NCBI RefSeq assembly: GCF_004571025.1 | Contig: NZ_SPQT01000046.1 | Location: 1 to 42,154 of the forward strand | Source: Bradyrhizobium niftali | GTDB taxonomy: Bacteria > Pseudomonadota > Alphaproteobacteria > Rhizobiales > Xanthobacteraceae | DNA: 42,154 nucleotides | Direction of reading: 5' to 3' | In this document: positions 15,938 to 23,579 of the stretch, piece by piece | How the letters are laid out: the number at the start of each line of letters is the position of its first letter | Position numbering within the stretch: the first letter of the stretch is position 1 | The notes under the pieces: generated by a model | What the model was told of the DNA's origin: nothing | The model's database searches: none | What the model saw: only the letters and a program-made list of their open reading frames with translations | Made by a program: the position numbers and the translations under genes

Positions 15938-15982
15938 GTGACCGCGATAGCCCGCCGGCATCGATTCGATCGTCGGCGGGGC

Positions 15983-16012
15983 GTAACGAAAACGGAATGC
16001 CCGGCGTATAAT
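15983..16012 (+). promoter_or_regulatory. ECF-sigma-like promoter of the cytochrome b/Mo-oxidoreductase pair
   Basis: GTAACG at 15983-15988 is followed after exactly 16 bp by CGTA at 16005-16008, a spacing and composition like the GTAAC-type -35/-10 elements of some oxidative-stress ECF sigma factors. A TATAAT hexamer overlaps at 16007-16012, but I see no good sigma-70 -35 hexamer 17 bp before it. The implied start would give a leader of about 40 nt before the ATG at 16056. No transcript evidence is available. Confidence 0.5.
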
Positions 16013-16020
16013 TCCCGACA

Positions 16021-16044
16021 GACGATCCAAGGGACGATCCAAGG
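16021..16044 (+). repeat. tandem 12-bp repeat carrying the ribosome-binding site
   Basis: GACGATCCAAGG occurs twice back to back (16021-16032, 16033-16044). Both copies end in AAGG, and the second lies 11 nt before the ATG at 16056. It looks like a recent small duplication of the ribosome-binding region. Confidence 0.85.
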
Positions 16045-16055
16045 ACGAAACCATC

Positions 16056-16685
16056 ATGGCAAGCCTCACAGTCACCGACGAGCAGGTCCGGTCCAGCCCG
16101 GCCAAAGTGATCCAGCCGGCCTGGGTTCGGGTCATGCATTGGATCAACGCTCTTGCCATGATCCTGATGATCCTGTCGGGCTGGCAGATCTACAACGCCT
16201 CGCCGCTGTTCGGTTTCAGTTTTCCGCGCGAGTATACGCTTGGTGGCTGGCTCGGCGGCGGCCTGCTCTGGCATTTTGCGGCGATGTGGCTCCTGATGAT
16301 CAACGGCCTCGCCTATCTCATCACGGGCTTCGCCACCGGCCGCTTCCGCAAAAAGCTGCTGCCGATCACGCCGTCCGGCGTGCTCCACGACGTCAGGGCC
16401 GCGCTGACCTTCAAGCTCGGCCATGACGATCTCACCGTCTACAATTACGTGCAGCGCGTGCTCTATGCCGGCATCATCGTGGTCGGCGTGCTCATCGTGC
16501 TGTCCGGCCTGGGGATGTGGAAGCCGGTGCAACTGCATTGGCTGGTGACGCTGTTCGGCGACTATCCGACCGCGCGCTACGTCCATTTCTTCTGCATGGC
16601 CGCGATCTGCGCCTTCCTTGTCATCCACGTCGCCCTCGCGCTGCTGGTGCCGAAGAGCCTGCGCGCGATGATCATCGGTCGCTGA
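16056..16685 (+). CDS. membrane diheme cytochrome b (b561/thiosulfate-reductase-like)
   Basis: 209 residues with four transmembrane segments (about 28-46, 70-92, 137-155 and 175-197). Candidate heme b ligands are His28 (VRVMHWINA), His73 (LLWHFAAMW), His177 (YVHFFCM) and His191 (LVIHVAL), one in each helix, as in the b561/Ni-hydrogenase type cytochrome b domain. It probably passes quinol electrons to, or receives them from, the exported molybdoenzyme encoded 12 bp downstream. The gene order resembles the MsrQ-MsrP idea (membrane heme protein plus Mo oxidoreductase), but the cytochrome is of a different class from MsrQ. The start is supported by AAGG, though with a long spacer. Confidence 0.9.
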   Translation: MASLTVTDEQVRSSPAKVIQPAWVRVMHWINALAMILMILSGWQIYNASPLFGFSFPREYTLGGWLGGGLLWHFAAMWLLMINGLAYLITGFATGRFRKKLLPITPSGVLHDVRAALTFKLGHDDLTVYNYVQRVLYAGIIVVGVLIVLSGLGMWKPVQLHWLVTLFGDYPTARYVHFFCMAAICAFLVIHVALALLVPKSLRAMIIGR

Positions 16686-16697
16686 GGGAGAGCAGCC

Positions 16698-17480
16698 ATG
16701 GCCAAGCGTTCATTCCTGATCCCCGGCGTCGACAAGCGGCTGCTGATCAAGGACTCGATCAAGACGATGCCTGACGTCACCCGCCGCCGCTTCATCGCGG
16801 GCGGCGCCAGCCTCGGCGCGCTGACGCTGCTCACCGGCTGCGACGTGATCGACTCGTCCTCCGCCGAGGAGATGCTGAAGAGTGTCTCGAAGTTCAACGA
16901 CGCCGTGCAGGATTTCATCTTCAATCCCGACGCGCTGGCGCCGACCTTCCCCGAGAGCGCCATCACGAAGCCGTTTCCGTTCAACGCCTATTACGACCTC
17001 GACGATGCGCCGGAGGTTTCGGCCGCGGACTGGAAGCTCGAAGTGCGCGGCCTCGTCGACAACAAGAAGTCCTGGACGCTGGACGAACTCTACAAGCTGC
17101 CGCAGGTCACGCAGATCACGCGTCACATCTGCGTCGAGGGCTGGAGCGCGATCGGCAGCTGGACCGGCACGCCCTTGCGCGATTTCCTCAAGCTGATCGG
17201 CGCCGACACGCGTGCGAAATACGTCTGGTTCCAATGCGCCGACAAGGACGGCTACAACTCGCCTCTGGACATGCGCAGTGCGCTGCATCCGCAGACCCAG
17301 ATGACGTTCAAATACGCGGGCGAGATCCTGCCGCGCGCTTATGGTTTCCCAATGAAGATCCGCGTGCCGACCAAGCTCGGCTTCAAGAACCCGAAATACG
17401 TGGTCTCGATGGAAGTCACCAACGACTACAAGGGCGGCTATTGGGAAGACCAGGGGTATAATTCGTTCAGCGGGAGCTAG
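16698..17480 (+). CDS. Tat-exported molybdopterin-dependent oxidoreductase (sulfite oxidase fold)
   Basis: 260 residues. A twin-arginine signal TRRRFIAGG lies at 28-36, after an unusually long 27-residue n-region, and the h-region ends in LLTGC (44-48). This could be a lipobox, making the product a possible Tat lipoprotein. The catalytic domain is of the sulfite-oxidase/MsrP (YedY) type: Cys145 in HICVEGWSAIGSWTGTPL is the expected Mo ligand, and WFQCADKDGYNSPLD, GFPMKIRVPTKLGFKNPKYV match the pterin-binding region. The substrate is unknown: protein methionine sulfoxide, sulfite or another oxo-compound are family possibilities. GGGAG 7 nt upstream supports the ATG. It is co-transcribed with the cytochrome b gene and convergent with an MFS gene. 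Confidence 0.92.
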   Translation: MAKRSFLIPGVDKRLLIKDSIKTMPDVTRRRFIAGGASLGALTLLTGCDVIDSSSAEEMLKSVSKFNDAVQDFIFNPDALAPTFPESAITKPFPFNAYYDLDDAPEVSAADWKLEVRGLVDNKKSWTLDELYKLPQVTQITRHICVEGWSAIGSWTGTPLRDFLKLIGADTRAKYVWFQCADKDGYNSPLDMRSALHPQTQMTFKYAGEILPRAYGFPMKIRVPTKLGFKNPKYVVSMEVTNDYKGGYWEDQGYNSFSGS

Positions 17481-17490
17481 CTGCGCTGCT

Positions 17491-17628
17491 GTAGGGTGGG
17501 TTAGCCTTGCGGCTGCGCGAAGCGCAGTCCGCTGGGCGTAACCCACCTCTTTGGTTTCCGCGGTGACAGAAGTGGTGGGTTACGCCAGCGGACCGCGCTG
17601 CGCGCGGCCGCGGGCTAACCCACCCTAC
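17491..17628. repeat. palindromic intergenic element, family II, long form
   Basis: Outer arms GTAGGGTGGGTTAGC and GCTAACCCACCCTAC; the inner pair GCGTAACCCACCTCTT and GTGGTGGGTTACGCC surrounds TTTCCGCGGTGAC. It fills the 156-bp gap between the convergent molybdoenzyme and MFS genes, 10 bp from one stop and 8 bp from the other. Other copies are at 20203-20262 (short) and 23487-23574 (long). Confidence 0.95.
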
Positions 17629-17636
17629 GACACCGT

Positions 17637-18827
17637 TTATTTGGCTGGCCCCACCTTCCGCTGGCACAGCGCCGCGAAGGCCCCAAGCGCCAGCAGCGCC
17701 GCCGACACGTTCAGCGCATAACTCAGGCTCCCCAGCGCATCCGTGATCGCGCCGACCACGATCGGTCCCAGCGTCTGCCCGACGCCGAACGAGATCGTCA
17801 TCGCCGCGATCGCGGTCGGCCACACCTCGGGCGGATAATTGAAGCGGACGAAGGCCGTGGTCGAGCCGACCACGGCGAAGAAGGCGACGCCGAACACGAC
17901 CGCCGAGGTCGCAAGCCACGCAGTCGAATGTCCCAGCATCGGCAGGCCCGCGCCGACCGCGTTGGTGCCGAGGATGATGGCGGTGGCAAGCCCGCCGCGA
18001 TCCAGCGCGAGCACGCCGCGCCAGACCCACGGCGTGACGAAGGCACTGAGGCCGATCAGGCTCCAGAACGCGGCCTGCGCTGCGGCACCACCGCCGCCGT
18101 CGCGCACATAGGCGATCATGAAGGTCATGTAGGCGATGTAGCCGGCGCCGAACAGGAAGTAGCCGGCGAGATAGATCAGCACGGGGAGAATGGCGAAGGA
18201 GGCATGGCCGCCTTCCGTGAAACGCGCCCGGCTCTCGATGCGGATCAGGAACAGAGGCACGGTCATCGCGGCCGAGAGCAGCGTCAGCGCCCACCACACC
18301 AGCCACCACGAGCCCGGTCCGAAATGCTGGAGCGTGAACGGGGCGATCAGCCCCGAGGCGAGAATGCCGATCCCGGGGCCGGCATAGTACAGGCTGAGCA
18401 GGAAATTCGCCCGCTCCGGGCGCGATTGCGCAATCGACGCGGCCAGGGCGCCCCCGGCGACGAAGCCGGCCGCTGCCCCCAGGCCCAGCACCAGGCGTGC
18501 CAGGCTCAGCGCCACGAAATTGCCTGTCAGCGCGCAGGTGGCGAGCGCGGCGACGCAGGCCAGGGTTCCCACGCGGATCGCGGCCGACCAGCCGACGCGC
18601 CGGATCAGCCGGGACGCGACCAGCGCGCCCACGAGGTAGCCGACGGCGTTGATGGTGTTCATGAAACCGGCCGCCGAGTAGGACCAGCCGAGGTCCTCCC
18701 GCATGTCCGGCAGCACCAGCGCATAGGCAAAGCGGCCGATGCCGAGCCCGACCGTCGCCGCCAGCGACAGGGTCAGGATCAGCCGCGCGGGGTGCGCGTC
18801 GGGCGGGGGGCGGTCAGGGGCGTGCAA
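17637..18827 (-). CDS. YbfB/YjiJ-type MFS transporter
   Basis: 396 residues if translation begins at the TTG at 18827, which follows GGAG with a 6-nt spacer. The open frame continues upstream to 19085 but there encodes a family IV repeat and no conserved sequence, and no ATG is well placed. The N-terminal helix motif LSLAATVGLGIGRFAYALVL and LGWSYSAAGFMNTINAVGYL are the YbfB/YjiJ signature. About 12 hydrophobic segments are visible. The substrate is unknown. It is divergent from leuB, with about 245 bp between the starts, and convergent with the molybdoenzyme gene. Confidence 0.88.
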   Translation of the reverse strand: MHAPDRPPPDAHPARLILTLSLAATVGLGIGRFAYALVLPDMREDLGWSYSAAGFMNTINAVGYLVGALVASRLIRRVGWSAAIRVGTLACVAALATCALTGNFVALSLARLVLGLGAAAGFVAGGALAASIAQSRPERANFLLSLYYAGPGIGILASGLIAPFTLQHFGPGSWWLVWWALTLLSAAMTVPLFLIRIESRARFTEGGHASFAILPVLIYLAGYFLFGAGYIAYMTFMIAYVRDGGGGAAAQAAFWSLIGLSAFVTPWVWRGVLALDRGGLATAIILGTNAVGAGLPMLGHSTAWLATSAVVFGVAFFAVVGSTTAFVRFNYPPEVWPTAIAAMTISFGVGQTLGPIVVGAITDALGSLSYALNVSAALLALGAFAALCQRKVGPAK

Positions 18828-18939
18828 AGGGGTACTCCGGCGACCCGCACTGTGGCAGGCCCTGCCGGTCTTGCACAGCCGCGGCGCGGCAATGGTGTCT
18901 TGCCAAGCGCGCAACGCCGCTCTAGCACTCCGGCCGGCC

Positions 18940-19047
18940 GTCATTCCGGGGCGCGCCTTTTGGCGCGAGCCCGGAATCCATTCCACCACTTGTTGCGTGG
19001 CCTGATGGATTCCGGGCTCGCTCGCTTTGCTCGCGCCCCGGAATGAC
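18940..19047. repeat. palindromic intergenic element, family IV, upstream of leuB
   Basis: GTCATTCCGGGGCGCGCC at one end and CGCGCCCCGGAATGAC at the other, with an inner GAGCCCGGAATCCAT/ATGGATTCCGGGCTC pair. It ends only 26 bp before the leuB ATG. A second copy is at 31003-31083. Confidence 0.92.
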
Positions 19048-19073
19048 GAGAGAGGATTGAGAAGGATCTGACC

Positions 19074-20186
19074 ATGGCGACCCACAAACTGCTGCTGCTT
19101 CCCGGCGACGGTATCGGCCCCGAGGTGATGGGCGAGGTGAAGCGGCTGATCGACTGGCTCAATTCGGCCGGGATCGCCAAATTCGAGACCGATACCGGCC
19201 TCGTCGGCGGCTCAGCCTATGACGCGCACAAGGTGTCGATCTCCGAGGGCGATATGGCCAAGGCGATGGCCGCCGACGCCATCATTTTCGGCGCGGTCGG
19301 TGGTCCCAAGTGGGACGCCGTTCCCTACGAGGTGCGCCCCGAAGCCGGCCTGCTCCGCCTGCGCAAGGATCTCGGCCTGTTCGCCAACCTCCGCCCCGCC
19401 GTGTGCTACCCGGCGCTGGCCGATGCCTCGAGCCTGAAGCGCGAGGCGATCGAGGGCCTCGACATCGTCATCGTGCGCGAGCTCACCGGCGGCGTCTATT
19501 TCGGCGAGCCCAAGACCATCACCGATCTCGGCAACGGCCAGAAGCGCGCCATCGATACCCAGGTCTACGACACCTATGAGATCGAGCGCATCGCCCGCGT
19601 CGCCTTCGACCTTGCCAAGAAGCGCAAGAACAAGGTGACGTCGATGGAGAAGCGCAACGTCATGAAGTCGGGCGTGCTCTGGAACGAGGTCGTCACGCAA
19701 GTCCACAAGCGCGAATATCCCGACGTCACGCTCGAGCATCAGCTCGCCGATTCCGGCGGCATGATGCTGGTGAAGTGGCCGAAGCAGTTCGACGTCATCG
19801 TCACCGACAATCTGTTCGGCGACATGCTGTCCGACATCGCGGCGATGCTGACCGGCTCGCTCGGCATGCTGCCCTCGGCCTCGCTCGGCGAGGTCGACGT
19901 CAAGAGCAAGAAGCGCAAGGCGCTGTACGAGCCGGTGCACGGCTCAGCGCCCGACATCGCCGGCAAGGGCCTCGCCAATCCGATCGCGATGATCTCGTCC
20001 TTCGGCATGGCGCTGCGCTACTCCTTCGACATGGGCGCGCTCGCCGACAAGGTCGATGCCGCGATCGCCGCCGTGCTGGCGAGCGGCCTGCGCACCGCCG
20101 ACATCAAGTCGGAAGGCACCACCGCCGCCTCCACCACGCAGATGGGCGAAGCGATCCTGAAGGAATTGCAGAAGCTGCACGCCTGA
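19074..20186 (+). CDS. leuB: 3-isopropylmalate dehydrogenase
   Basis: A 370-residue enzyme of leucine biosynthesis that oxidises and decarboxylates 3-isopropylmalate with NAD+. Family motifs: LPGDGIGPEVMGEV at 9-22, FGAVGGPKWD at 72-81, RELTGGVYFGEP at 135-146, the catalytic MEKRNVMKSG at 191-200, DNLFGDMLSDIAAM at 245-258 (metal-binding Asp residues) and HGSAPDIAGKG at 289-299 (NAD+ loop). AAGGA 7 nt upstream supports the ATG. A palindromic repeat stands 26 bp upstream, so the promoter is either within that element or beyond it. leuC and leuD are 8-12 kb away on the other strand. Confidence 0.98.
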   Translation: MATHKLLLLPGDGIGPEVMGEVKRLIDWLNSAGIAKFETDTGLVGGSAYDAHKVSISEGDMAKAMAADAIIFGAVGGPKWDAVPYEVRPEAGLLRLRKDLGLFANLRPAVCYPALADASSLKREAIEGLDIVIVRELTGGVYFGEPKTITDLGNGQKRAIDTQVYDTYEIERIARVAFDLAKKRKNKVTSMEKRNVMKSGVLWNEVVTQVHKREYPDVTLEHQLADSGGMMLVKWPKQFDVIVTDNLFGDMLSDIAAMLTGSLGMLPSASLGEVDVKSKKRKALYEPVHGSAPDIAGKGLANPIAMISSFGMALRYSFDMGALADKVDAAIAAVLASGLRTADIKSEGTTAASTTQMGEAILKELQKLHA

Positions 20187-20202
20187 CGGCAAGCGCAGAA
20201 TC

Positions 20203-20262
20203 GTAGGGTGGGTTAGCCCTGCGATTGCGCGAAGCGCAATCGCTCGGCGTAACCCACCCTAC
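20203..20262. repeat. palindromic intergenic element, family II, short form
   Basis: GTAGGGTGGGTTAGC...GCGTAACCCACCCTAC around GCGATTGCGCGAAGCGCAATCGC. It is a single unit of the composite element at 17491-17628 and lies 16 bp past the leuB stop and 24 bp before the next ATG. Confidence 0.92.
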
Positions 20263-20286
20263 GGCATCTGCTATCGGAGCCACCTC

Positions 20287-20925
20287 ATGGATGCCTCACC
20301 CCGCCCCAAGATCGCGGAAACCATCATCCATGAAACGGTGCGCCGGCGCGAGGCGCAGATCGGGCGGCGCTGCGAGATCCTCGCCAACACGCGCATCGAA
20401 TATGCCTCGCTCGGCGACTACTCCTATCTCGGCGAGAATTGCGACGTCGCCGATGCCGCAATCGGCAAGTTCACGGCGATCGCCAATTCGGTGCGGATCG
20501 GCGCGCCGAACCATCCGATGGGCCGCCCGTCCCAGCATCGCTTCACCTATTGCCCGGAATACTACGAGGCGAGCGCGACGCGCGACCGTGACTTCTTCGC
20601 GGATCGCCGCGGCGACCGGGTCATCGTCGGCAATGACGTCTGGATCGGCCATGCCGCGATCCTGCTGCCGGGCGTGCGCGTCGGCGACGGCGCGGTGATC
20701 GCGGCAGGCGCAGTCGTCAGCCGCGATGTCGAGCCCTACACCATCGTCGGCGGCGTTCCCGCGCGCCCTATCCGCAAACGCTTCGACGATGCCGTCGCGG
20801 AGAGCCTGCGCCGCATCGCCTGGTGGGATTGGCCGGATGAGTTGATCTTCGAGCGCCTCGCCGATTTCCGCTCCGAGGCGATCGAGGAATTTTGCAGGCG
20901 CTACGACCCGGCCGCCAACGCGTAA
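20287..20925 (+). CDS. hexapeptide-repeat acyltransferase (DapH/CatB-like, phosphonate-locus type)
   Basis: 212 residues, left-handed beta-helix acyltransferase. Hexad repeats run from IEYASLGDYSYLGENCDVAD through AIGKFTAIANSVRIG and, after an insert, VIVGNDVWIGHAAILLPG to VIAAGAVVSRDVEPYTIVGG. NHPMGRPSQHRFTY supplies the catalytic-loop His region seen in xenobiotic acetyltransferases, and the C-terminal WWDWPDELIFERLADF is typical of that group. The overall pattern resembles the acetyltransferase often found in phn (phosphonate) loci, but no phn gene lies in this window. GGAG 7 nt upstream supports the ATG. An acetyl-CoA donor is expected; the acceptor is unknown. Confidence 0.88.
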   Translation: MDASPRPKIAETIIHETVRRREAQIGRRCEILANTRIEYASLGDYSYLGENCDVADAAIGKFTAIANSVRIGAPNHPMGRPSQHRFTYCPEYYEASATRDRDFFADRRGDRVIVGNDVWIGHAAILLPGVRVGDGAVIAAGAVVSRDVEPYTIVGGVPARPIRKRFDDAVAESLRRIAWWDWPDELIFERLADFRSEAIEEFCRRYDPAANA

Positions 20926-20948
20926 GGCGGATCCATCTCCCAAAAACA

Positions 20949-20978
20949 AAAATGGCCGGGCGTGAGCCCGGCCATTTT
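20949..20978. terminator. bidirectional intrinsic terminator
   Basis: AAAATGGCCGGGC pairs perfectly with GCCCGGCCATTTT around GTGA, giving A/T runs on both sides. It sits between the convergent acyltransferase (stop 20925) and exported hypothetical protein (stop 21000), and can serve both. Confidence 0.88.
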
Positions 20979-20999
20979 GATTCGGTGCCTGCGTCCGCC

Positions 21000-21383
21000 T
21001 CAGTACAGCGGGAAATTCTGCGGATAGCCGCCGACGTCGGCCGGCGGGGACAGCGGCTGGCGATCGATCGGGCGGTTGAGGTTTTCGCGGGCGAAGGACG
21101 GATAGCCCACCGCCGGCGGGAAGGCGTAGTCGGTGAACTTGCGATCGCCCGGATTGACCTCGGTGCCGCCGTCGAGCCAGGAGCGCTTGCTCACATAGAT
21201 GCGGGTTCGTCCCTGCTGATAGACCGTGTTGGGGCCGCTCGGGCCGTAATACGGCCGGCCGCGCTCGTCATAGCGCTTGATCTTGGTGTCGGCCGAGGCC
21301 GGCGCCGCGAAGACCATGGCAATCGCGGCGCCCGCCGCAAGCAATGTCGCCAATTTGTTCGCGGCAGAAAATTTCGAGCTCAT
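21000..21383 (-). CDS. exported hypothetical protein (127 aa)
   Basis: The start is the ATG at 21383, because AAGGGG lies 5 nt upstream; an in-frame start at 21404 lacks one. Residues 1-31 are a signal peptide (MSSKFSAANKLATLLAAG, cleavage after PASA). The mature part has IKRYDERGRPYYGPSGPNT, an Arg/Tyr-rich IYVSKRSWLDGGTEVNPGD segment, and a Pro/Tyr-rich C-terminus ending NFPLY. It has no cysteine and no membrane segment after the signal. I recognise no domain. It looks like a lineage-specific periplasmic protein of Bradyrhizobium type. Confidence 0.8.
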   Translation of the reverse strand: MSSKFSAANKLATLLAAGAAIAMVFAAPASADTKIKRYDERGRPYYGPSGPNTVYQQGRTRIYVSKRSWLDGGTEVNPGDRKFTDYAFPPAVGYPSFARENLNRPIDRQPLSPPADVGGYPQNFPLY

Positions 21384-21539
21384 CACGTCCCCTTCAGGCG
21401 GCAAGCCGCCAGTCGATTTCGACCCATACTAGCCCGGTCGGGGTGGCCGCAACTAGGTCTATTGGGTCACACCAGAGCGGAATAATCGTACGCGCCGGCA
21501 AAAGTTGCATGAATACCAGCCACTTGAGCTTGATGCCGG

Positions 21540-22319
21540 TCAAAGCGCTCCGCGCAATTGCGCGTTCGCGGCGCCCAGCAGCCAGTCCGGCGCGCCCTGG
21601 GGGTCGCAACCCCTGCGCTTGAGCTCGGCACGGGCGAAGAATTCCGCCAGCTTCGGCTCGTTGCCCGAGGTGAGCAGCGTCAGCCGGTTCAGCGTGCAGG
21701 CGACGGCCGCGCGCCGGGCGGGCAGCGTATCGCCCTGGCAGGAGAAGCCGGAGATCTGGAGCGCCGGCTCCTCGCTGCGCTTGAGATAGCCAAGGCATGC
21801 CTGTGCCGTGCCGGTCGGCCGGAACAGAGCGACCGGGCCGAATTTCGTGTCGATCAGGCCGGCCTGCTCGAGCGGGACGACCGCGTCGAGGCCCATCTGA
21901 ACGGCGAGGTCTGCGGTCGCCGGGCGAGCCACGTCGAATTCGCCGCCCTCCCGGTAAATCTCGAGCTGGGCCACAGATTTGTCCGCCTCGCCCGTCCAGC
22001 GCATCACGTCCCTGCGGCCGCCTTCGGGATGCCGGAGGACGGTGTAAGAGGCTGTTTTCTCTGATGAATCGAGTCGGCTGAGGGCGAAGGCCGGATGCGA
22101 GCGGTCGGCGATGCTCCAGCCCGGTTTCTCAGCGGGCTCGTCGTCGCGCAGGCTCGGAAGCTGGTTGAGCGCCGCGAGGCCCAGGATGGCAAACAGCACC
22201 AGCGTCCCCACATAGGCGAACAGGCGCGCCAGCGTGCCGACGACCTCGTCGGCGAAATTGGCGAGCGCCAGATGGATCTGGGTGGGAGTTGCGGCCGTGC
22301 TGGCCTCAGGCGGGTACAT
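21540..22319 (-). CDS. membrane-anchored hypothetical protein (259 aa)
   Basis: The ATG at 22319 follows GAAGG with an 8-nt spacer; an ATG at 22343 is a possible but weaker start. One transmembrane segment lies near residues 30-55 (LARLFAYVGTLVLFAILGLA), leaving a short cytoplasmic N-terminus and a large periplasmic domain. The mature part holds four cysteines (ACLGYL, FSCQGD, ACTLNR, RRGCDPQ) that could pair. No catalytic motif is evident and I do not recognise the family. It is divergent from asd, with 116 bp between the starts. Confidence 0.8.
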   Translation of the reverse strand: MYPPEASTAATPTQIHLALANFADEVVGTLARLFAYVGTLVLFAILGLAALNQLPSLRDDEPAEKPGWSIADRSHPAFALSRLDSSEKTASYTVLRHPEGGRRDVMRWTGEADKSVAQLEIYREGGEFDVARPATADLAVQMGLDAVVPLEQAGLIDTKFGPVALFRPTGTAQACLGYLKRSEEPALQISGFSCQGDTLPARRAAVACTLNRLTLLTSGNEPKLAEFFARAELKRRGCDPQGAPDWLLGAANAQLRGAL

Positions 22320-22435
22320 CCATGGCCTTCGGGCATGGTCCAACGTTGTCTTGAGGCCGGTTCTCGCATAGAAGCGCTGCTCTTCCTGCTTAAGCGTCAG
22401 CTTCAGGAACGGGCTTTTTCATCGGAGAGTGAACG

Positions 22436-23470
22436 ATGGGTTACAAAGTCGCAGTCGTCGGCGCGACCGGCAATGTCGGACGGGAAATGCTCAACATCCT
22501 CGATGAGCGCAAATTCCCCGCGGACGAGGTCGTGGCCCTCGCGTCACGCCGCAGCGTCGGTGTCGAGGTCTCCTATGGCGACCGCACCCTGAAGGTCAAA
22601 GCGCTCGAGCATTACGACTTCTCCGACGTCGACATCTGCCTGATGTCGGCGGGCGGCTCGGTGTCGAAGGAATGGTCGCCGAAGATCGGCGCCGCCGGCA
22701 CGGTCGTGATCGACAACTCCTCGGCCTGGCGCATGGACCCGGACGTGCCGCTGATCGTGCCCGAGGTGAACGCGGATGCGACCGCGGGCTTCAAGACGAA
22801 GAACATCATCGCCAACCCGAACTGCTCGACGGCGCAGCTCGTGGTCGCGCTGAAGCCGCTGCACGACAAGGCGACGATCAAGCGCGTCGTGGTCTCGACC
22901 TATCAATCGGTGTCGGGCGCCGGCAAGGACGCGATGGACGAATTGTTCTCGCAGACCAAGGCCGTCTACACCAACAGCGAGATCGTTAATAAGAAGTTTC
23001 CCGCGCGCATCGCCTTCAACATCATCCCTCAGATCGACGTCTTCATGGAGGACGGCTACACCAAGGAAGAGTGGAAGATGATGATGGAGACCAAGAAGAT
23101 TCTTGATCCCAAGATCAAGCTCTCCGCGACCTGCGTGCGCGTGCCTGTCTTCGTCGGCCACTCCGAGGCCGTCAACATCGAGTTCGAGAATCCGATCAGC
23201 GCCGATGAAGCGCGCAACATCCTGCGCACGGCGCCCGGCTGCCTCGTCATCGACAAGCATGAGCCCGGCGGCTACGCCACGCCCTATGAAGCGGCCGGCG
23301 AGGACGCCACCTATATCAGCCGAATCCGCGAGGATGCCACGGTGGAGAACGGCCTCGTGCTGTGGTGCGTGTCGGACAATCTGCGCAAGGGCGCCGCGCT
23401 GAACGCGATCCAGATCGCGGAAGTGCTGATCAACCGCAAGCTGATCAGCGCGAAGAAGAAAGCGGCTTAA
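22436..23470 (+). CDS. asd: aspartate-semialdehyde dehydrogenase
   Basis: A 344-residue enzyme that reduces aspartyl phosphate to aspartate semialdehyde with NADPH, the branch point to lysine/diaminopimelate, threonine and methionine. NADP-binding VVGATGNVGREM lies at 7-18. The active-site Cys130 is in ANPNCSTAQL. SVSGAGKDAMDEL and the His-containing VPVFVGHSEAVNIEFE are further catalytic-domain motifs. GGAG 8 nt upstream supports the ATG. It stands alone. A long family II palindromic element begins 16 bp after its stop. Confidence 0.98.
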   Translation: MGYKVAVVGATGNVGREMLNILDERKFPADEVVALASRRSVGVEVSYGDRTLKVKALEHYDFSDVDICLMSAGGSVSKEWSPKIGAAGTVVIDNSSAWRMDPDVPLIVPEVNADATAGFKTKNIIANPNCSTAQLVVALKPLHDKATIKRVVVSTYQSVSGAGKDAMDELFSQTKAVYTNSEIVNKKFPARIAFNIIPQIDVFMEDGYTKEEWKMMMETKKILDPKIKLSATCVRVPVFVGHSEAVNIEFENPISADEARNILRTAPGCLVIDKHEPGGYATPYEAAGEDATYISRIREDATVENGLVLWCVSDNLRKGAALNAIQIAEVLINRKLISAKKKAA

Positions 23471-23486
23471 GAAGCTGCGTTGCTTT

Positions 23487-23574
23487 GTAGGGTGGGTTAG
23501 CGAAGCGTAACCCACCTCTTTACTTTCCGCGGTGCCAAAAGTGGTGGGTTACGCCTGCGGCTAACCCACCCTAC
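23487..23574. repeat. palindromic intergenic element, family II, long form
   Basis: Same outer arms as the 17491 copy, with the inner GCGTAACCCACCTCTT and GTGGTGGGTTACGCC pair. It fills the gap between convergent asd (stop 23470) and carbonic anhydrase (stop 23580), ending 5 bp before the latter. Confidence 0.95.
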
Positions 23575-23579
23575 AACAC

